The translations under genes and the position numbers were made by a program. The notes under the pieces were generated by a model. That model was not told where the DNA came from, ran no database searches, and was given only the letters and a program-made list of their open reading frames with translations. DNA of 35,492 nucleotides, from positions 1 through 35,492 of the forward strand of contig SXKB01000256.1 in the NCBI GenBank assembly GCA_005778215.1. Reading direction: 5' to 3'. Source of the stretch: Actinomycetota bacterium (lineage in GTDB: Bacteria; Actinomycetota; Acidimicrobiia; Acidimicrobiales; Ilumatobacteraceae). Below, piece after piece: positions 25,079-33,386 of the stretch (positions are counted from its first letter, which is position 1; each line of letters starts with the position of its first letter).

Positions 25079-26512
25079 TCAGCCCACCCGAGCGAGGCGG
25101 AGCGCCGCCGACACCGCATCGCCCTGACGCCGCCGATCGGGGCCGGGGTACTGCGCCGACACGAGCGACCCGACGATCAGGTCGGCGCGCTCGCCCGGGG
25201 ATGGCGGGGTGGGGCGACCGTCGACCAGGTTCACCGGCTGCGCGTCGAGGTGGCAGATCGACGCGGAGGGGGCCAACGGGTGCGGCGCGGACACCATGGC
25301 GTGGCCGAGCACCGCGTCGGGTTGCACGTGCGGCATGACCACATCGGTGACGGCATCGGCCACCCGCAGGGTGATGCGCGGCCCCGCAGTGTCGAGCACC
25401 ACCGGCAGCGTGTCGTCGCCCCACTGCGCGACACCCTCCCACCGCCCGACGAGCAACGGATGGGCTGCACCCACCTCCCACGGGGGAGCGGCGGTCGGGG
25501 GTGCGTACTGCGGCACGGTCGCGTCGAGCACCGTTGCCACCGCGGCGGCCAGCACTTCCGTCTCGATGTTCGCCAGTGCGGCAACCACCAGCCCGAGCGC
25601 AGGCACCACCGTGAGATGCGCACCCACACCGCCCATCCGCCCACCGTGCACGAGCACGCGGACGCCGGCGTACTCCCGCGTCACCCACCCGAGTGCGTAC
25701 GCGGCCCCGTCGGGTTGGCGCGGTGCCCATGGTTCGGCGAGCAACTGGTGGCTCGACGCGGAGAGCAGCGACGAGCGCGCGTGCGCGAGCCCGAACGTCA
25801 GCAGGTCGTCGATGGAGCACCACGCCTCCGACGCAGGCGGGTGATCGGTGACATAGCCCGGGTAGGCCTCGGTGGTCGACAGATGACGTACCGCCGCCCC
25901 GTCGGGTCCCGACGCACCGCCCCAGGCCGAGTGGCCCATCCCGAGCGGCCGGAAGACGTGCCGGTGCACCAGCTCCTCCATCGTGTCGCCCGTGGCGCGC
26001 TCCATCGCCAGCTGCAGCACGCCGTAGCCGAGGTTCGAGTACCGCCACTGCCCTCCGATGGGCAGCGTCGGCCGGGCCAGCGTGCGCACCGCCTCGGCGA
26101 CATCGACCGGGGCTCGCTCGTCGGCGTAGAAGAACCGGTGGTGGGTGCCCAGCCCCGCGGTGTGGGACGCAACCTCTCGCACCGTCGGTGCCCGGTCGGT
26201 CCACAGCGGCGCCGGGAACTCGGGTACCAGCGTGGTGATGGGGTCGTCGAGATCGAGCAACCCCTGGTCGCGGATCGCGGCCAGCACCGTGGTGGCCATC
26301 GGCTTCGTGGTCGATGCCAGGCAGAACGGCGTGGTGGTCGTGACGGCGCGCCCGGTGCGTGCATCGGCGGCACCGCATGCGTCGACCAGCACCACGCCGT
26401 GATCGGCATGCCCCACCGCGAACGCGGCACCGGGCAGCGCACCGTCGTCGACGGCGCGCCGGATGACGGCGGCACCGGCGGCGGCCGCGTCGCGCAACGA
26501 CGGCGTGGTCAC
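25079..26512 (-). CDS. Beta-lactamase-fold serine hydrolase 3
   Basis: A 477-residue serine hydrolase of the class C beta-lactamase/DD-peptidase superfamily. Motifs are STTK (Ser67-Lys70), YSN (Tyr158) and HGG in VHGGRMGG (about residue 292). The catalytic part ends near residue 350 and is followed by a beta-rich C-terminal domain that ends with an Arg-rich tail. No signal peptide is present. The GTG at 26512 overlaps the stop of PucR2 as GTGA and sets the start, although the frame stays open upstream over the regulator. Direct coupling to a regulator gene suggests it acts on, or produces, the signal the regulator senses. Substrate unknown. Confidence 0.88.
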   Translation of the reverse strand: MTTPSLRDAAAAGAAVIRRAVDDGALPGAAFAVGHADHGVVLVDACGAADARTGRAVTTTTPFCLASTTKPMATTVLAAIRDQGLLDLDDPITTLVPEFPAPLWTDRAPTVREVASHTAGLGTHHRFFYADERAPVDVAEAVRTLARPTLPIGGQWRYSNLGYGVLQLAMERATGDTMEELVHRHVFRPLGMGHSAWGGASGPDGAAVRHLSTTEAYPGYVTDHPPASEAWCSIDDLLTFGLAHARSSLLSASSHQLLAEPWAPRQPDGAAYALGWVTREYAGVRVLVHGGRMGGVGAHLTVVPALGLVVAALANIETEVLAAAVATVLDATVPQYAPPTAAPPWEVGAAHPLLVGRWEGVAQWGDDTLPVVLDTAGPRITLRVADAVTDVVMPHVQPDAVLGHAMVSAPHPLAPSASICHLDAQPVNLVDGRPTPPSPGERADLIVGSLVSAQYPGPDRRRQGDAVSAALRLARVG

Positions 26513-28098
26513 GTCGAGCCGTCGGACTCGTCGAGCAATCGCAGCTGCAGGTGTGCCATCAACCGCTCCACCGGATCGTCGAGATCGATGCCGGCGGTGT
26601 CGAGCGCGCGACGAAGCCGGTAGCGGAACGTGTTCGGGTGCACGCCGAGATCGGCCGAAGCGTTGATCACGTCGCCGAAGCGATCGAGGAACGCCCGGAG
26701 CGTCGCCACGTAATGGGTGTCGCGGTCGCGGTCGCTCTGCAACAGCACCTCGATGCGACCCGCCCGCAACTCCGGCTGTGCTGCTGCCGCGCGCCGCCAC
26801 CGCACCAGCAGCACCTCGCCGAGCACGTCCTCGAACTCGGTGAGCGTGCCCGGCCGCGCGTCGCACACGCTGAGGACGTCGTCGACCAACTGCCGGGCCG
26901 GCACCACGGCGCCGAGCCCGTCGGTCGACCGTGCCACGGCCACCTTCACCGGCACGTTCACGCTCTTGCGCGCCCGATCGGCCAACTCGTGGAGGATGGC
27001 ATCGAGCCGGTCGCCGGCCGCGACCACCACGTGCAACGTGTCGGCCGACCAGGTGAGCGCGAGCTGCAACTGCTCGGAACGCCGGAACAGCGAGATCACG
27101 CTCGACAACCGGCCGAGGTGCATGGTGCTCTCGACCTCGTCGGCGCTCACGGGGCGCAGCCCGAGGACCGCGACGCGCTGTCCCTTCCGCACGGTGATGT
27201 GCTCGCTGAGCGACGTGGGCGGCACACGCCCGGCCAGCACCGCCTTCAGCAGCTCGGCCTCCTGCCGGCGTTCGAGATCACCGGCGAGATGCCGGGCGAG
27301 GTGCAGCGCGGCCAGCGGCGCGACCTCGCACAACAGGCGCTCGTGCTCGTCACCGAGCGGTTCGCTGCCCTCCTGGATCCAAATGCTCCCCACCGCCTCG
27401 CCACCGGCGCGCACGGCGATGACCAGGCGGTCGCGGTAGCCGGGTTCACTGGTGGAGTACGAGATGCGCACCGGACCCTCGCCACGCCAGATGCGCTGGA
27501 ACACGCCGTCGTTCTGCAGACGGCGCACCCACGACTCGGGCACCCGCCGCCCCAGGATGGTGTCGCGGCGGTACTCGTCGATCTCCTCTTCACCCGTCGA
27601 GTAGGCGAGCACCCGCGACTGCGCGTCCTCGATGGTGACCGGTCCGTGGGCACGTACGGCGATGGCGTTCGCCAGCGCGAACAGGTCGCCGAGCGGGATG
27701 TCGCCGTCGCGCTGCGTGCCGCCCGTGGCCGTCACCATCCGCAGCAGCGCGTGGAACTGACCCCACTCGACATCGCGCGACAACCGGAGGAGGGCGATGT
27801 TGCACCGCTCGGCCGCGGCCACCACCGCCGTCGACTCCTCGCCGTCGATCAACTTCGCGATCACGGCGGCGGCGCCGGCCCGACCCGCCGCCTCCAGCAG
27901 GTCGAGCAGTTCGCGCCCGCGAGGATCGACACCGACGGCCAGCACCACGTCGGCGGCCATGATGCTCGTGCCGGCCAAGCGGTCGTGGATGACCGGATCG
28001 CCGACGGGGACGTCGAGACCGCCGGGGGCCACCTCGACGCGCACCACTTCGTACCCGAGCCCCTCGAGCAGGTCGGTCAGCGTCAGTTCGCGCAGCAT
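26509..28098 (-). CDS. PucR/CdaR-type transcriptional regulator 2
   Basis: A 529-residue regulator with the same domain order as PucR1: an N-terminal PucR-like domain (MLRELTLTDLLEGLGYEVV), a middle with DLFALANAIAVRAHG, TIEDAQSRVLAYS and RRDTILGRRVPES, and a C-terminal helix-turn-helix (SADLGVHPNTFRYRLRRAL). The two regulators share these segments in order and are clearly homologous, but they differ enough to sense different ligands. The ATG at 28098 gives the usual N-terminus. It follows the GNAT-like gene after 25 bases and overlaps serine hydrolase 3. The divergent second transporter operon begins 2.6 kb away and is a likely target, inferred from the arrangement around PucR1. Confidence 0.9.
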   Translation of the reverse strand: MLRELTLTDLLEGLGYEVVRVEVAPGGLDVPVGDPVIHDRLAGTSIMAADVVLAVGVDPRGRELLDLLEAAGRAGAAAVIAKLIDGEESTAVVAAAERCNIALLRLSRDVEWGQFHALLRMVTATGGTQRDGDIPLGDLFALANAIAVRAHGPVTIEDAQSRVLAYSTGEEEIDEYRRDTILGRRVPESWVRRLQNDGVFQRIWRGEGPVRISYSTSEPGYRDRLVIAVRAGGEAVGSIWIQEGSEPLGDEHERLLCEVAPLAALHLARHLAGDLERRQEAELLKAVLAGRVPPTSLSEHITVRKGQRVAVLGLRPVSADEVESTMHLGRLSSVISLFRRSEQLQLALTWSADTLHVVVAAGDRLDAILHELADRARKSVNVPVKVAVARSTDGLGAVVPARQLVDDVLSVCDARPGTLTEFEDVLGEVLLVRWRRAAAAQPELRAGRIEVLLQSDRDRDTHYVATLRAFLDRFGDVINASADLGVHPNTFRYRLRRALDTAGIDLDDPVERLMAHLQLRLLDESDGST

Positions 28099-28123
28099 CA
28101 GGTCGATTCTCGCGCCTGCGCAC

Positions 28124-28960
28124 TCACCGACGGTCCTCGTCGGGCCGGAAGCGGTAGTGGCCGTCGAGGGTGACGAGGTCGGCGACGAGGCCCGCCTCGA
28201 ACGCCAACGAGAACGCGGTGCGGATCGATCGCCGCCACGCGAGCGCCGCCTCGGGGCGCGCCTGGCGCAGGCCGACGATGTCGTCGGGGGTGGCCACCAA
28301 CACGGCCGGCGCGTCGATCCCGTGCAACACCGGGGTGCCGTCGGCGTCCGCCGTCAGCAGCGCACCATGGCCGTCGCGCAGCAGGTCGCCCGAGTTGCCG
28401 GCCGGTGTGGGACCGGGATGCACGGGTGACGTCCAGCTGACCACGCACCGGTCGGTGGCCTCGGATCCGTTGAGCCCGTCGTCGAGCGGCCCGTAGAAGT
28501 CGGGCACGAACCGCACGATGCGCGCGCCGAGCCGAGAGAGGTTGAAGTGCGCATTGCGGCGCACCAGCGGATCGAAGGTCCAGGTGATGCGGCGCATGCC
28601 GTGCTCGGCGGCCCACCACTGCTGATGCCGCTTGATCGCCTCACCCACACCGCGGCGAGGCTGCAGCACACCGGTCACCTGACTGCGCAGGCACGGCTCC
28701 CCGCCGTCGAGATACGTCACCCCGAACGACGCGCCCACCAGCGAGTCGTCGGCCCACGAACCCACCACGTATCCGCCGGTGTCGGCGATGGCGGTCAACA
28801 CGTTCCGCGGGCCCGGTGACGCGGCTGGCGGCGTGCCCCACACCTCGGCGAGCAGTTCACTGATGCGGCGGATCTCCTCGTTCGAACGCGCGACCCGCAC
28901 TACCACGCCAGCGCGCGCGGCGCTCTCGTCGGCCGCCTGCCGCAGGTGCGTGGTGGTCAT
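28124..28960 (-). CDS. GNAT-superfamily-like protein (COG3375 type)
   Basis: A 278-residue protein resembling the predicted acetyltransferases of COG3375. Supporting segments are an N-terminal VVVRVARSNEEIRRISELLAEVWG, a central QVTGVLQPRRGVGEAIKRHQQWWAAEHG in the place of the acetyl-CoA loop, and the characteristic WTFDPLVRRNAHFNLSRLGA. No member's substrate is known to me. I chose the ATG at 28960; a GTG at 28987 would add nine residues. It lies between serine hydrolase 4 and PucR2 on the same strand and is probably part of that operon. It might acylate or deacylate a pathway intermediate, but nothing in the sequence shows this. Confidence 0.8.
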   Translation of the reverse strand: MTTTHLRQAADESAARAGVVVRVARSNEEIRRISELLAEVWGTPPAASPGPRNVLTAIADTGGYVVGSWADDSLVGASFGVTYLDGGEPCLRSQVTGVLQPRRGVGEAIKRHQQWWAAEHGMRRITWTFDPLVRRNAHFNLSRLGARIVRFVPDFYGPLDDGLNGSEATDRCVVSWTSPVHPGPTPAGNSGDLLRDGHGALLTADADGTPVLHGIDAPAVLVATPDDIVGLRQARPEAALAWRRSIRTAFSLAFEAGLVADLVTLDGHYRFRPDEDRR

Positions 28961-29062
28961 CGACTCGACGGCGGTCACGTCCTCCACCTTGCCCGAGTGG
29001 GGTTCACCCGTGTTTCGTGGCGGCGACCGAATTCGCGGCGACCAGGTTGTGAGCGCACACCG

Positions 29063-30601
29063 TCACGGTGACGACGGCTCGACCAGCCGCACCAGTTCGA
29101 GGCCTTCGGCGCGATGCAGCACGACCCGTCCCCGACGACCGTCGCGATCGAGCTCGAGCAGCCCCCACGGCGCGGCGAACACCCAGCGGCCGTCGCGAGC
29201 GCCGACCGGTCGGAGCGGCTCGCGGGGCGCCTGACCCCGTCGAAGCCACAGCTCGCCGCCGTCCTGTGCCACCTGCAGCGCGGTTCGTGCCGACGCGCAC
29301 CACCACCACCCGGTGAATGCCGACATCGACGCCGCCGGCAGTGGATCGCCGCCGACCACCGACAGCCGAGCCACTTCGGCCGACCGGTCGCGCACGACGA
29401 ACTCGTCACCTTCCCAGCCGGCCGTGTGCGTCGGCATGCCGTCGACCTGCCAGCCGTCAGCCGTCGGTACCAACCGGAACGCCAACGAGTCGACGGCCAC
29501 CTCGATCGAGGCGGCGTCGGACGACGTCTCGTCGCCCGGGCGGAAGTGCCATGGCGCGCCACCCGCGCCCACGAGGGTGCCCGAGGGTGCCGCTGCTTCC
29601 CGTCGCACCGGCAGCGCAGCGGCCACCGGCTCCGGCAGGCCCAGCGTGCGCGCCAGCTCGTCGAGACGGCGCCCGGGTCGCCCGTCCTGACGGTTGGTCA
29701 TCGCCCCGATCGCCACGCCGTGTTCCGGGTACACCCGCAGCTCGGCGGCGAAGCCCGTGAACTCGGCGATGCCGCCGAACCACGAGCCGTCGGCCGCAGT
29801 CGTGCAGCCCGTGGCCAAGGTCGGCAGTGGCCCGTCGGGAAGGGGTACCCGTTCGCGCATCGCCGCCACCTCGGGCGGATTGCTCAGCAGCCAGCGGCCG
29901 AACGCCGCCATGTCGGTGCCGGTCCACCACAGCCCACCGTCGCCCGTCGAGGCGAGCCCCATCACGGCGCGCCGGTAGCCCTGGCCGTCGCGCACATACC
30001 CTGCCGCAGCGCGCGCCACGACCGCGTCCGAGTGCTCCTTCACCAGCGCACCCACCAACCCGGCCGGTTCGAGGACGAGGTGTTGCGCCGCCTCGGCGAA
30101 CGACTCGCCCGTCACGTCGGCGACGATCATCGCCAACATGGCGAAGTTGGTGTTGTTGTACGAGACACGACTGCCCGGCTCGAACCACACCGACATGCCG
30201 TCGACCAGTCGGCGCACGTCGCGGTGCTCGAGACGATCGTCGACCGAGCAACCCGCCACGAGCCGCAGCGCGTGGTACTCGGGCAGGCCGCTGCGGTGCA
30301 ACAGCAACTGCCGCACGGTGATCCTCGGCCCGTCGGCAAGGTCGGGGAACCACTCGGCGACGGGCTGGTCGAGTTCCAGCCGGCCGTCGCCCGCCAGTCG
30401 GTGCACGCAGGCAGCCGTGACCAGTTTCGCCAGCGACGCCGCGTAGACACGGGTGTCGATGGCAAGCGGCACCGAGTGCTCCACGACGGCCGTCCCGGTG
30501 GCGGCGACGGTGCCGGCGCGGGCGTCGGTCGCCATGAGCACGACGCCCGGTGCGGTCGGGTCGTCGTCGCGGAGCGCCGACAGTGCCACCTCGAGATCCA
30601 T
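29063..30601 (-). CDS. Beta-lactamase-fold serine hydrolase 4
   Basis: A 512-residue member of the class C beta-lactamase/DD-peptidase superfamily. Motif one is SLAK (Ser56-Lys59) and motif two YNN (Tyr148). The third motif is not obvious; a histidine in YPEHGVAIG is a possible counterpart. A long C-terminal region (~340-512) is beta-rich and similar in style to the lipocalin-like or D-aminopeptidase C-terminal domains of relatives. No signal peptide is seen. The ATG at 30601 has GGCAGGATG just upstream as a plausible ribosome site. It heads the minus-strand operon and faces the second transporter operon across a 119-base gap, mirroring serine hydrolase 1 beside PucR1. Confidence 0.86.
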   Translation of the reverse strand: MDLEVALSALRDDDPTAPGVVLMATDARAGTVAATGTAVVEHSVPLAIDTRVYAASLAKLVTAACVHRLAGDGRLELDQPVAEWFPDLADGPRITVRQLLLHRSGLPEYHALRLVAGCSVDDRLEHRDVRRLVDGMSVWFEPGSRVSYNNTNFAMLAMIVADVTGESFAEAAQHLVLEPAGLVGALVKEHSDAVVARAAAGYVRDGQGYRRAVMGLASTGDGGLWWTGTDMAAFGRWLLSNPPEVAAMRERVPLPDGPLPTLATGCTTAADGSWFGGIAEFTGFAAELRVYPEHGVAIGAMTNRQDGRPGRRLDELARTLGLPEPVAAALPVRREAAAPSGTLVGAGGAPWHFRPGDETSSDAASIEVAVDSLAFRLVPTADGWQVDGMPTHTAGWEGDEFVVRDRSAEVARLSVVGGDPLPAASMSAFTGWWWCASARTALQVAQDGGELWLRRGQAPREPLRPVGARDGRWVFAAPWGLLELDRDGRRGRVVLHRAEGLELVRLVEPSSP

Positions 30602-30668
30602 CCGGTCATCCTGCCCGCTGTGGACCGGCCGTCCGGCAGCGCGCGCCGCACCAAGCGCGGTCGTGGTC

Positions 30669-30686
30669 TTCGTCCGTGTGGACGAA
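30669..30686. promoter_or_regulatory. 18-base inverted repeat upstream of the second transporter operon, candidate operator
   Basis: TTCGTCC (30669-30675) and GGACGAA (30680-30686) are perfect reverse complements around GTGT. The site is 34 bases upstream of the ATG of lipoprotein 2 and inside the 119-base gap to serine hydrolase 4. Two-fold symmetry and position suit an operator or an untranslated-leader hairpin. It shares the heptamer CGTCCGT with the complement of the palindrome beside PucR1 (15544-15555). A PucR regulator is a possible binder, by position only. Confidence 0.4.
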
Positions 30687-30720
30687 CGCCGCGATCGGCG
30701 ATTCGTGCGACGATGCCCGA

Positions 30721-31206
30721 ATGCCCGTGCGACGCGCCCTCGTTCTCGCGCTCTGCCTCGCGCTCGCCGGCTGCTCCGTCGACGGTCTCTCGTTCCGTAC
30801 CGACGATCGCCTGCAGATCGTCAACCTGCCCGACCGCAGCACCATCGAGATCCCGTTCGAGTTGGAGTACACCTTCGACGGCACGCTCTCCGCCGACGGC
30901 ATCGCCGCGTTCGGCATCCTCATCGACTGGACACCGCCGCCGCCCGGCGATTCGCTGGCCAGCCTGCTCGACGACGACCCGGTGTGCCAGGGCGAGACGG
31001 GCTGCCCCGACGGGTACCTCGAACGGAACCGCATCACCATCACCACCGACACGACCTTCCTGATGGACAACGTGCCGGTCGGCACCGACCGGCAGGAGCG
31101 CCGCGGCTTCCACGAGGTCACCATCGTGCTCGTCGACGCCGAAGGGCGGCGTGTGGGCGAGACGGCCGCGTTCACCCGCTTCCGCACCCCAGGGGTGAAC
31201 GCGTGA
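30721..31206 (+). CDS. Small lipoprotein preceding the MFS-LivF gene (copy 2)
   Basis: A 161-residue predicted lipoprotein: MPVRRALVLALCLALAGC has a basic n-region, a hydrophobic stretch and a lipobox with Cys18. The mature part shares several features with the copy at 6931-7443: SVDGLSFR after the cysteine (AVDGLALR in copy 1), LIDWTPPPPGD (LIDRAPMPPGE), a C-x5-CPD cysteine pair, and the C-terminal FHEVTIVLVDAEGRRVGET. No known domain is recognised. The ATG at 30721 gives a textbook signal peptide, so this start is firm, and it supports a longer N-terminus for copy 1. Its stop overlaps the MFS-LivF start as GTGA. The constant position before MFS-LivF suggests an external accessory subunit of that transporter. 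Confidence 0.87.
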   Translation: MPVRRALVLALCLALAGCSVDGLSFRTDDRLQIVNLPDRSTIEIPFELEYTFDGTLSADGIAAFGILIDWTPPPPGDSLASLLDDDPVCQGETGCPDGYLERNRITITTDTTFLMDNVPVGTDRQERRGFHEVTIVLVDAEGRRVGETAAFTRFRTPGVNA

Positions 31207-33386
31207 GCAGCGGCGTCGGGCTCGAGCGCATCGAGGTCATCGATGCCGACCGCGCGCAGGCCCGCAGCCTGCTCGGGCTCGGCGGTGAGCGCGCCGACCA
31301 CACCGACCACGGCGACCGCCGGCCACTCCGCCAGGTGATGCGCGACCACCACGTCGGCTGGTACGTGGTGCTGGCCCTCGGCCTCCTCGGTCTCGCCGAC
31401 ACGCTGCAGGGCTACGCCTTCGGGGTGATGGCACCCGAGATCGCGCGCACACTCGGCATCAGCCGAGGTGAGCTCGCCACCCTCAACGCGGCGAAGACGC
31501 TCGCCACGGCAGCGCTCACCATCCCCCTCGTGATGACCGTGCAGCGCACACCCCGGCGCGCCCTCGTGTCCGTCGTGGCCGCCTTCGTCTGGGCGGTCTT
31601 CGCGCTGATGACCGCGTTCGTCACCACGCTCGCCGGGCTGGCCGCGGTGCTCATCGTCGACGGGGCCACCAGCGGCGCATGCGGCACGATGCACATGCCA
31701 CTGCTCGCCGACAGCTACCCGCCGCGGGCCCGGGTGCGGGTGCTGGCCTGGTACTCCGGCCTCGGCGCCGCCGGCAACATCATCGCCCCCCTCGCCGTGG
31801 CGGGGCTGAGCACGTGGGCCGGCCTCACCTGGCGCGGCGTGTTCCTGTTCACCGGCGCGTTCACGCTCGTGGTCGCCGTGGTCGCGCTGTGGTTGCGCGA
31901 CCCTGGCTTCGGTCACTGGGACACCGAGCAGCTGCGCGAGGCGCAGGGCGGCGACGCACCCGCACGACCCGACCGCGACGATGAACCGCGCCTCGGCTTC
32001 AGCGAGATCGCGCAACGCCTGCTGATGGTGCCCAGCATCCGCCGCCAGCTCGCGGGCTTCATGGTGCTCGGTGTGATGGCCGTGCCGCTCGGCACCTTCA
32101 TCACGTTCCTCCTCGACGAACGGTGGGGCGTCGGCCCGGGTGGCCGCGGTCTCCTCGCTGCGCTGCAGGCCGCCGTCGCCCTCGTCACCCTTGCGGCGTT
32201 CGGCCGCGTCGGTGAACGGATGCTGCACCGCGACCCGTCGGCGGTGGTGCGGCTCGCCTCGGTCTTCATCGTGGTGTCCACGGCCGCCACCGCGCTCGCC
32301 GCGGTCAGCCCGGTGTTCGGCCTGGTGATCGTGCTCCTCGTGGTGGGCACCGCCGGCTTCGCGATGCTGTCGCCCGCACTCGCCGCGCTGCAGATGAGCC
32401 TGGTGCCCGCCGAGATGCGGCCGCACGCCATCGCGCTCGGTGGCCTCGCCACCGGCTTCGGCGGGTTGACCGGCTCGCTGTACCTGTCGGGCATCGACCG
32501 CCGGTTCGGTGTCGCCGGCGCCATCGTGGCGCTGGCCATTCCCGGGTTCATCGCCGCCCTCATCGTGCGCAGCTGCGCCCGCACCCTCGAGTCCGACATC
32601 GACCGGATGGTCACCGACGTGATCGAGGAGGCGCGGGTGCGCACCGCCCGAGCGAGCGGCGCCACGCTGCCACTGCTGTCGGTGCGGGGCGTCGATGCGA
32701 AGTACGGCGACGTGCAGGTGCTGTTCGACGTCGACGTCACGGTCGACGAAGGCGAAGTTGTCGCGCTGCTGGGCACGAACGGTTCCGGCAAGTCGACGCT
32801 GTTGAAGGTGGTGTCCGGGCTGCTGCTGCCGAGCGCGGGGTCGGTGCGACTGTCGGGGGCCGACGTCACGTTCGTGAGTGCCGAACGCCGGGTGGGCATG
32901 GGGATCACCCAGATCCCGGGAGGACACGCGGTGTTCGGTCCGCTCACCGTGGTGGAGAACCTGATGGCCTACGCCGACACCCTCGACCTCGGTTCGCGGT
33001 CGGCCCCGGAGATCGAACGCTGTTTCGAGCTCTTCCCGGCGCTGGCGGATCGCCGCAACCAGCCGGCGAGCACCCTGTCGGGTGGTGAGCAGCAGATGCT
33101 GGCGCTCGCCAAGGCCGCCATCCTGCGGCCGCGGCTGTTGCTCATCGACGAGCTGTCGTTGGGCCTCGCGCCCGCCGTCGTGGGAGAACTGCTCGATCGC
33201 GTCGGCGACCTCCGCGGCGCCGGCAGCACGATCGTGCTGGTCGAGCAGTCGGTGAACCTCGCCCTGTCGGTGTGCGAGCGCGCCTACGTCCTCGAGCGCG
33301 GTTCGGTGCGCTTCTCCGGTCTCGGTAGCGACCTGCTCCGGCGCGACGACCTGCTGCGTGCCGTGTTCCTGGGGGATCACGAATGA
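31203..33386 (+). CDS. MFS-like transporter fused to a LivF-type ABC ATPase (copy 2)
   Basis: This 727-residue protein repeats the architecture of 4787-6934. A hydrophilic N-terminus of ~45 residues precedes an MFS-like membrane domain (~50-455, beginning HHVGWYVVLALGLLGLADTL). A charged linker has DIDRMVTDVIEEARVR. A LivF-type ATPase follows, with Walker A GTNGSGKST at 524, signature LSGGEQQ near 625, Walker B LLLIDELSLGLAP and VEQS. The ATPase ends LLRAVFLGDHE, as LivF proteins do. Paired landmarks, such as LTWRGVFL, PSIRRQL/PTVRRAL, VPAEMRPH/VPAEFRPH and IDRRFG/VDRRFG, run through the MFS half in both copies, so that half is under selection. The GTG at 31203 overlaps the lipoprotein stop, and the stop overlaps the next ATG. 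Function of the MFS half is unknown. Confidence 0.93.
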   Translation: MSSGVGLERIEVIDADRAQARSLLGLGGERADHTDHGDRRPLRQVMRDHHVGWYVVLALGLLGLADTLQGYAFGVMAPEIARTLGISRGELATLNAAKTLATAALTIPLVMTVQRTPRRALVSVVAAFVWAVFALMTAFVTTLAGLAAVLIVDGATSGACGTMHMPLLADSYPPRARVRVLAWYSGLGAAGNIIAPLAVAGLSTWAGLTWRGVFLFTGAFTLVVAVVALWLRDPGFGHWDTEQLREAQGGDAPARPDRDDEPRLGFSEIAQRLLMVPSIRRQLAGFMVLGVMAVPLGTFITFLLDERWGVGPGGRGLLAALQAAVALVTLAAFGRVGERMLHRDPSAVVRLASVFIVVSTAATALAAVSPVFGLVIVLLVVGTAGFAMLSPALAALQMSLVPAEMRPHAIALGGLATGFGGLTGSLYLSGIDRRFGVAGAIVALAIPGFIAALIVRSCARTLESDIDRMVTDVIEEARVRTARASGATLPLLSVRGVDAKYGDVQVLFDVDVTVDEGEVVALLGTNGSGKSTLLKVVSGLLLPSAGSVRLSGADVTFVSAERRVGMGITQIPGGHAVFGPLTVVENLMAYADTLDLGSRSAPEIERCFELFPALADRRNQPASTLSGGEQQMLALAKAAILRPRLLLIDELSLGLAPAVVGELLDRVGDLRGAGSTIVLVEQSVNLALSVCERAYVLERGSVRFSGLGSDLLRRDDLLRAVFLGDHE

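Noticed and set aside
29061-29073. Palindrome CGTCACGGTGACG at the end of serine hydrolase 4
   Set aside because: It includes the stop codon and coding bases and is short. Its half-sites are in the opposite order to those of 15544-15555, so I do not count it as an operator.
15570-30601. Four beta-lactamase-fold genes as an antibiotic-resistance cluster
   Set aside because: None has a visible signal peptide, motifs vary and the third motif is HxG-like or unclear, and the neighbours are catabolic and regulatory. General serine hydrolases fit better.
30606-33380. 924-codon minus-strand open frame opposite MFS-LivF copy 2
   Set aside because: Low-complexity His/Arg/Glu-rich translation antisense to a gene with complete conserved motifs.
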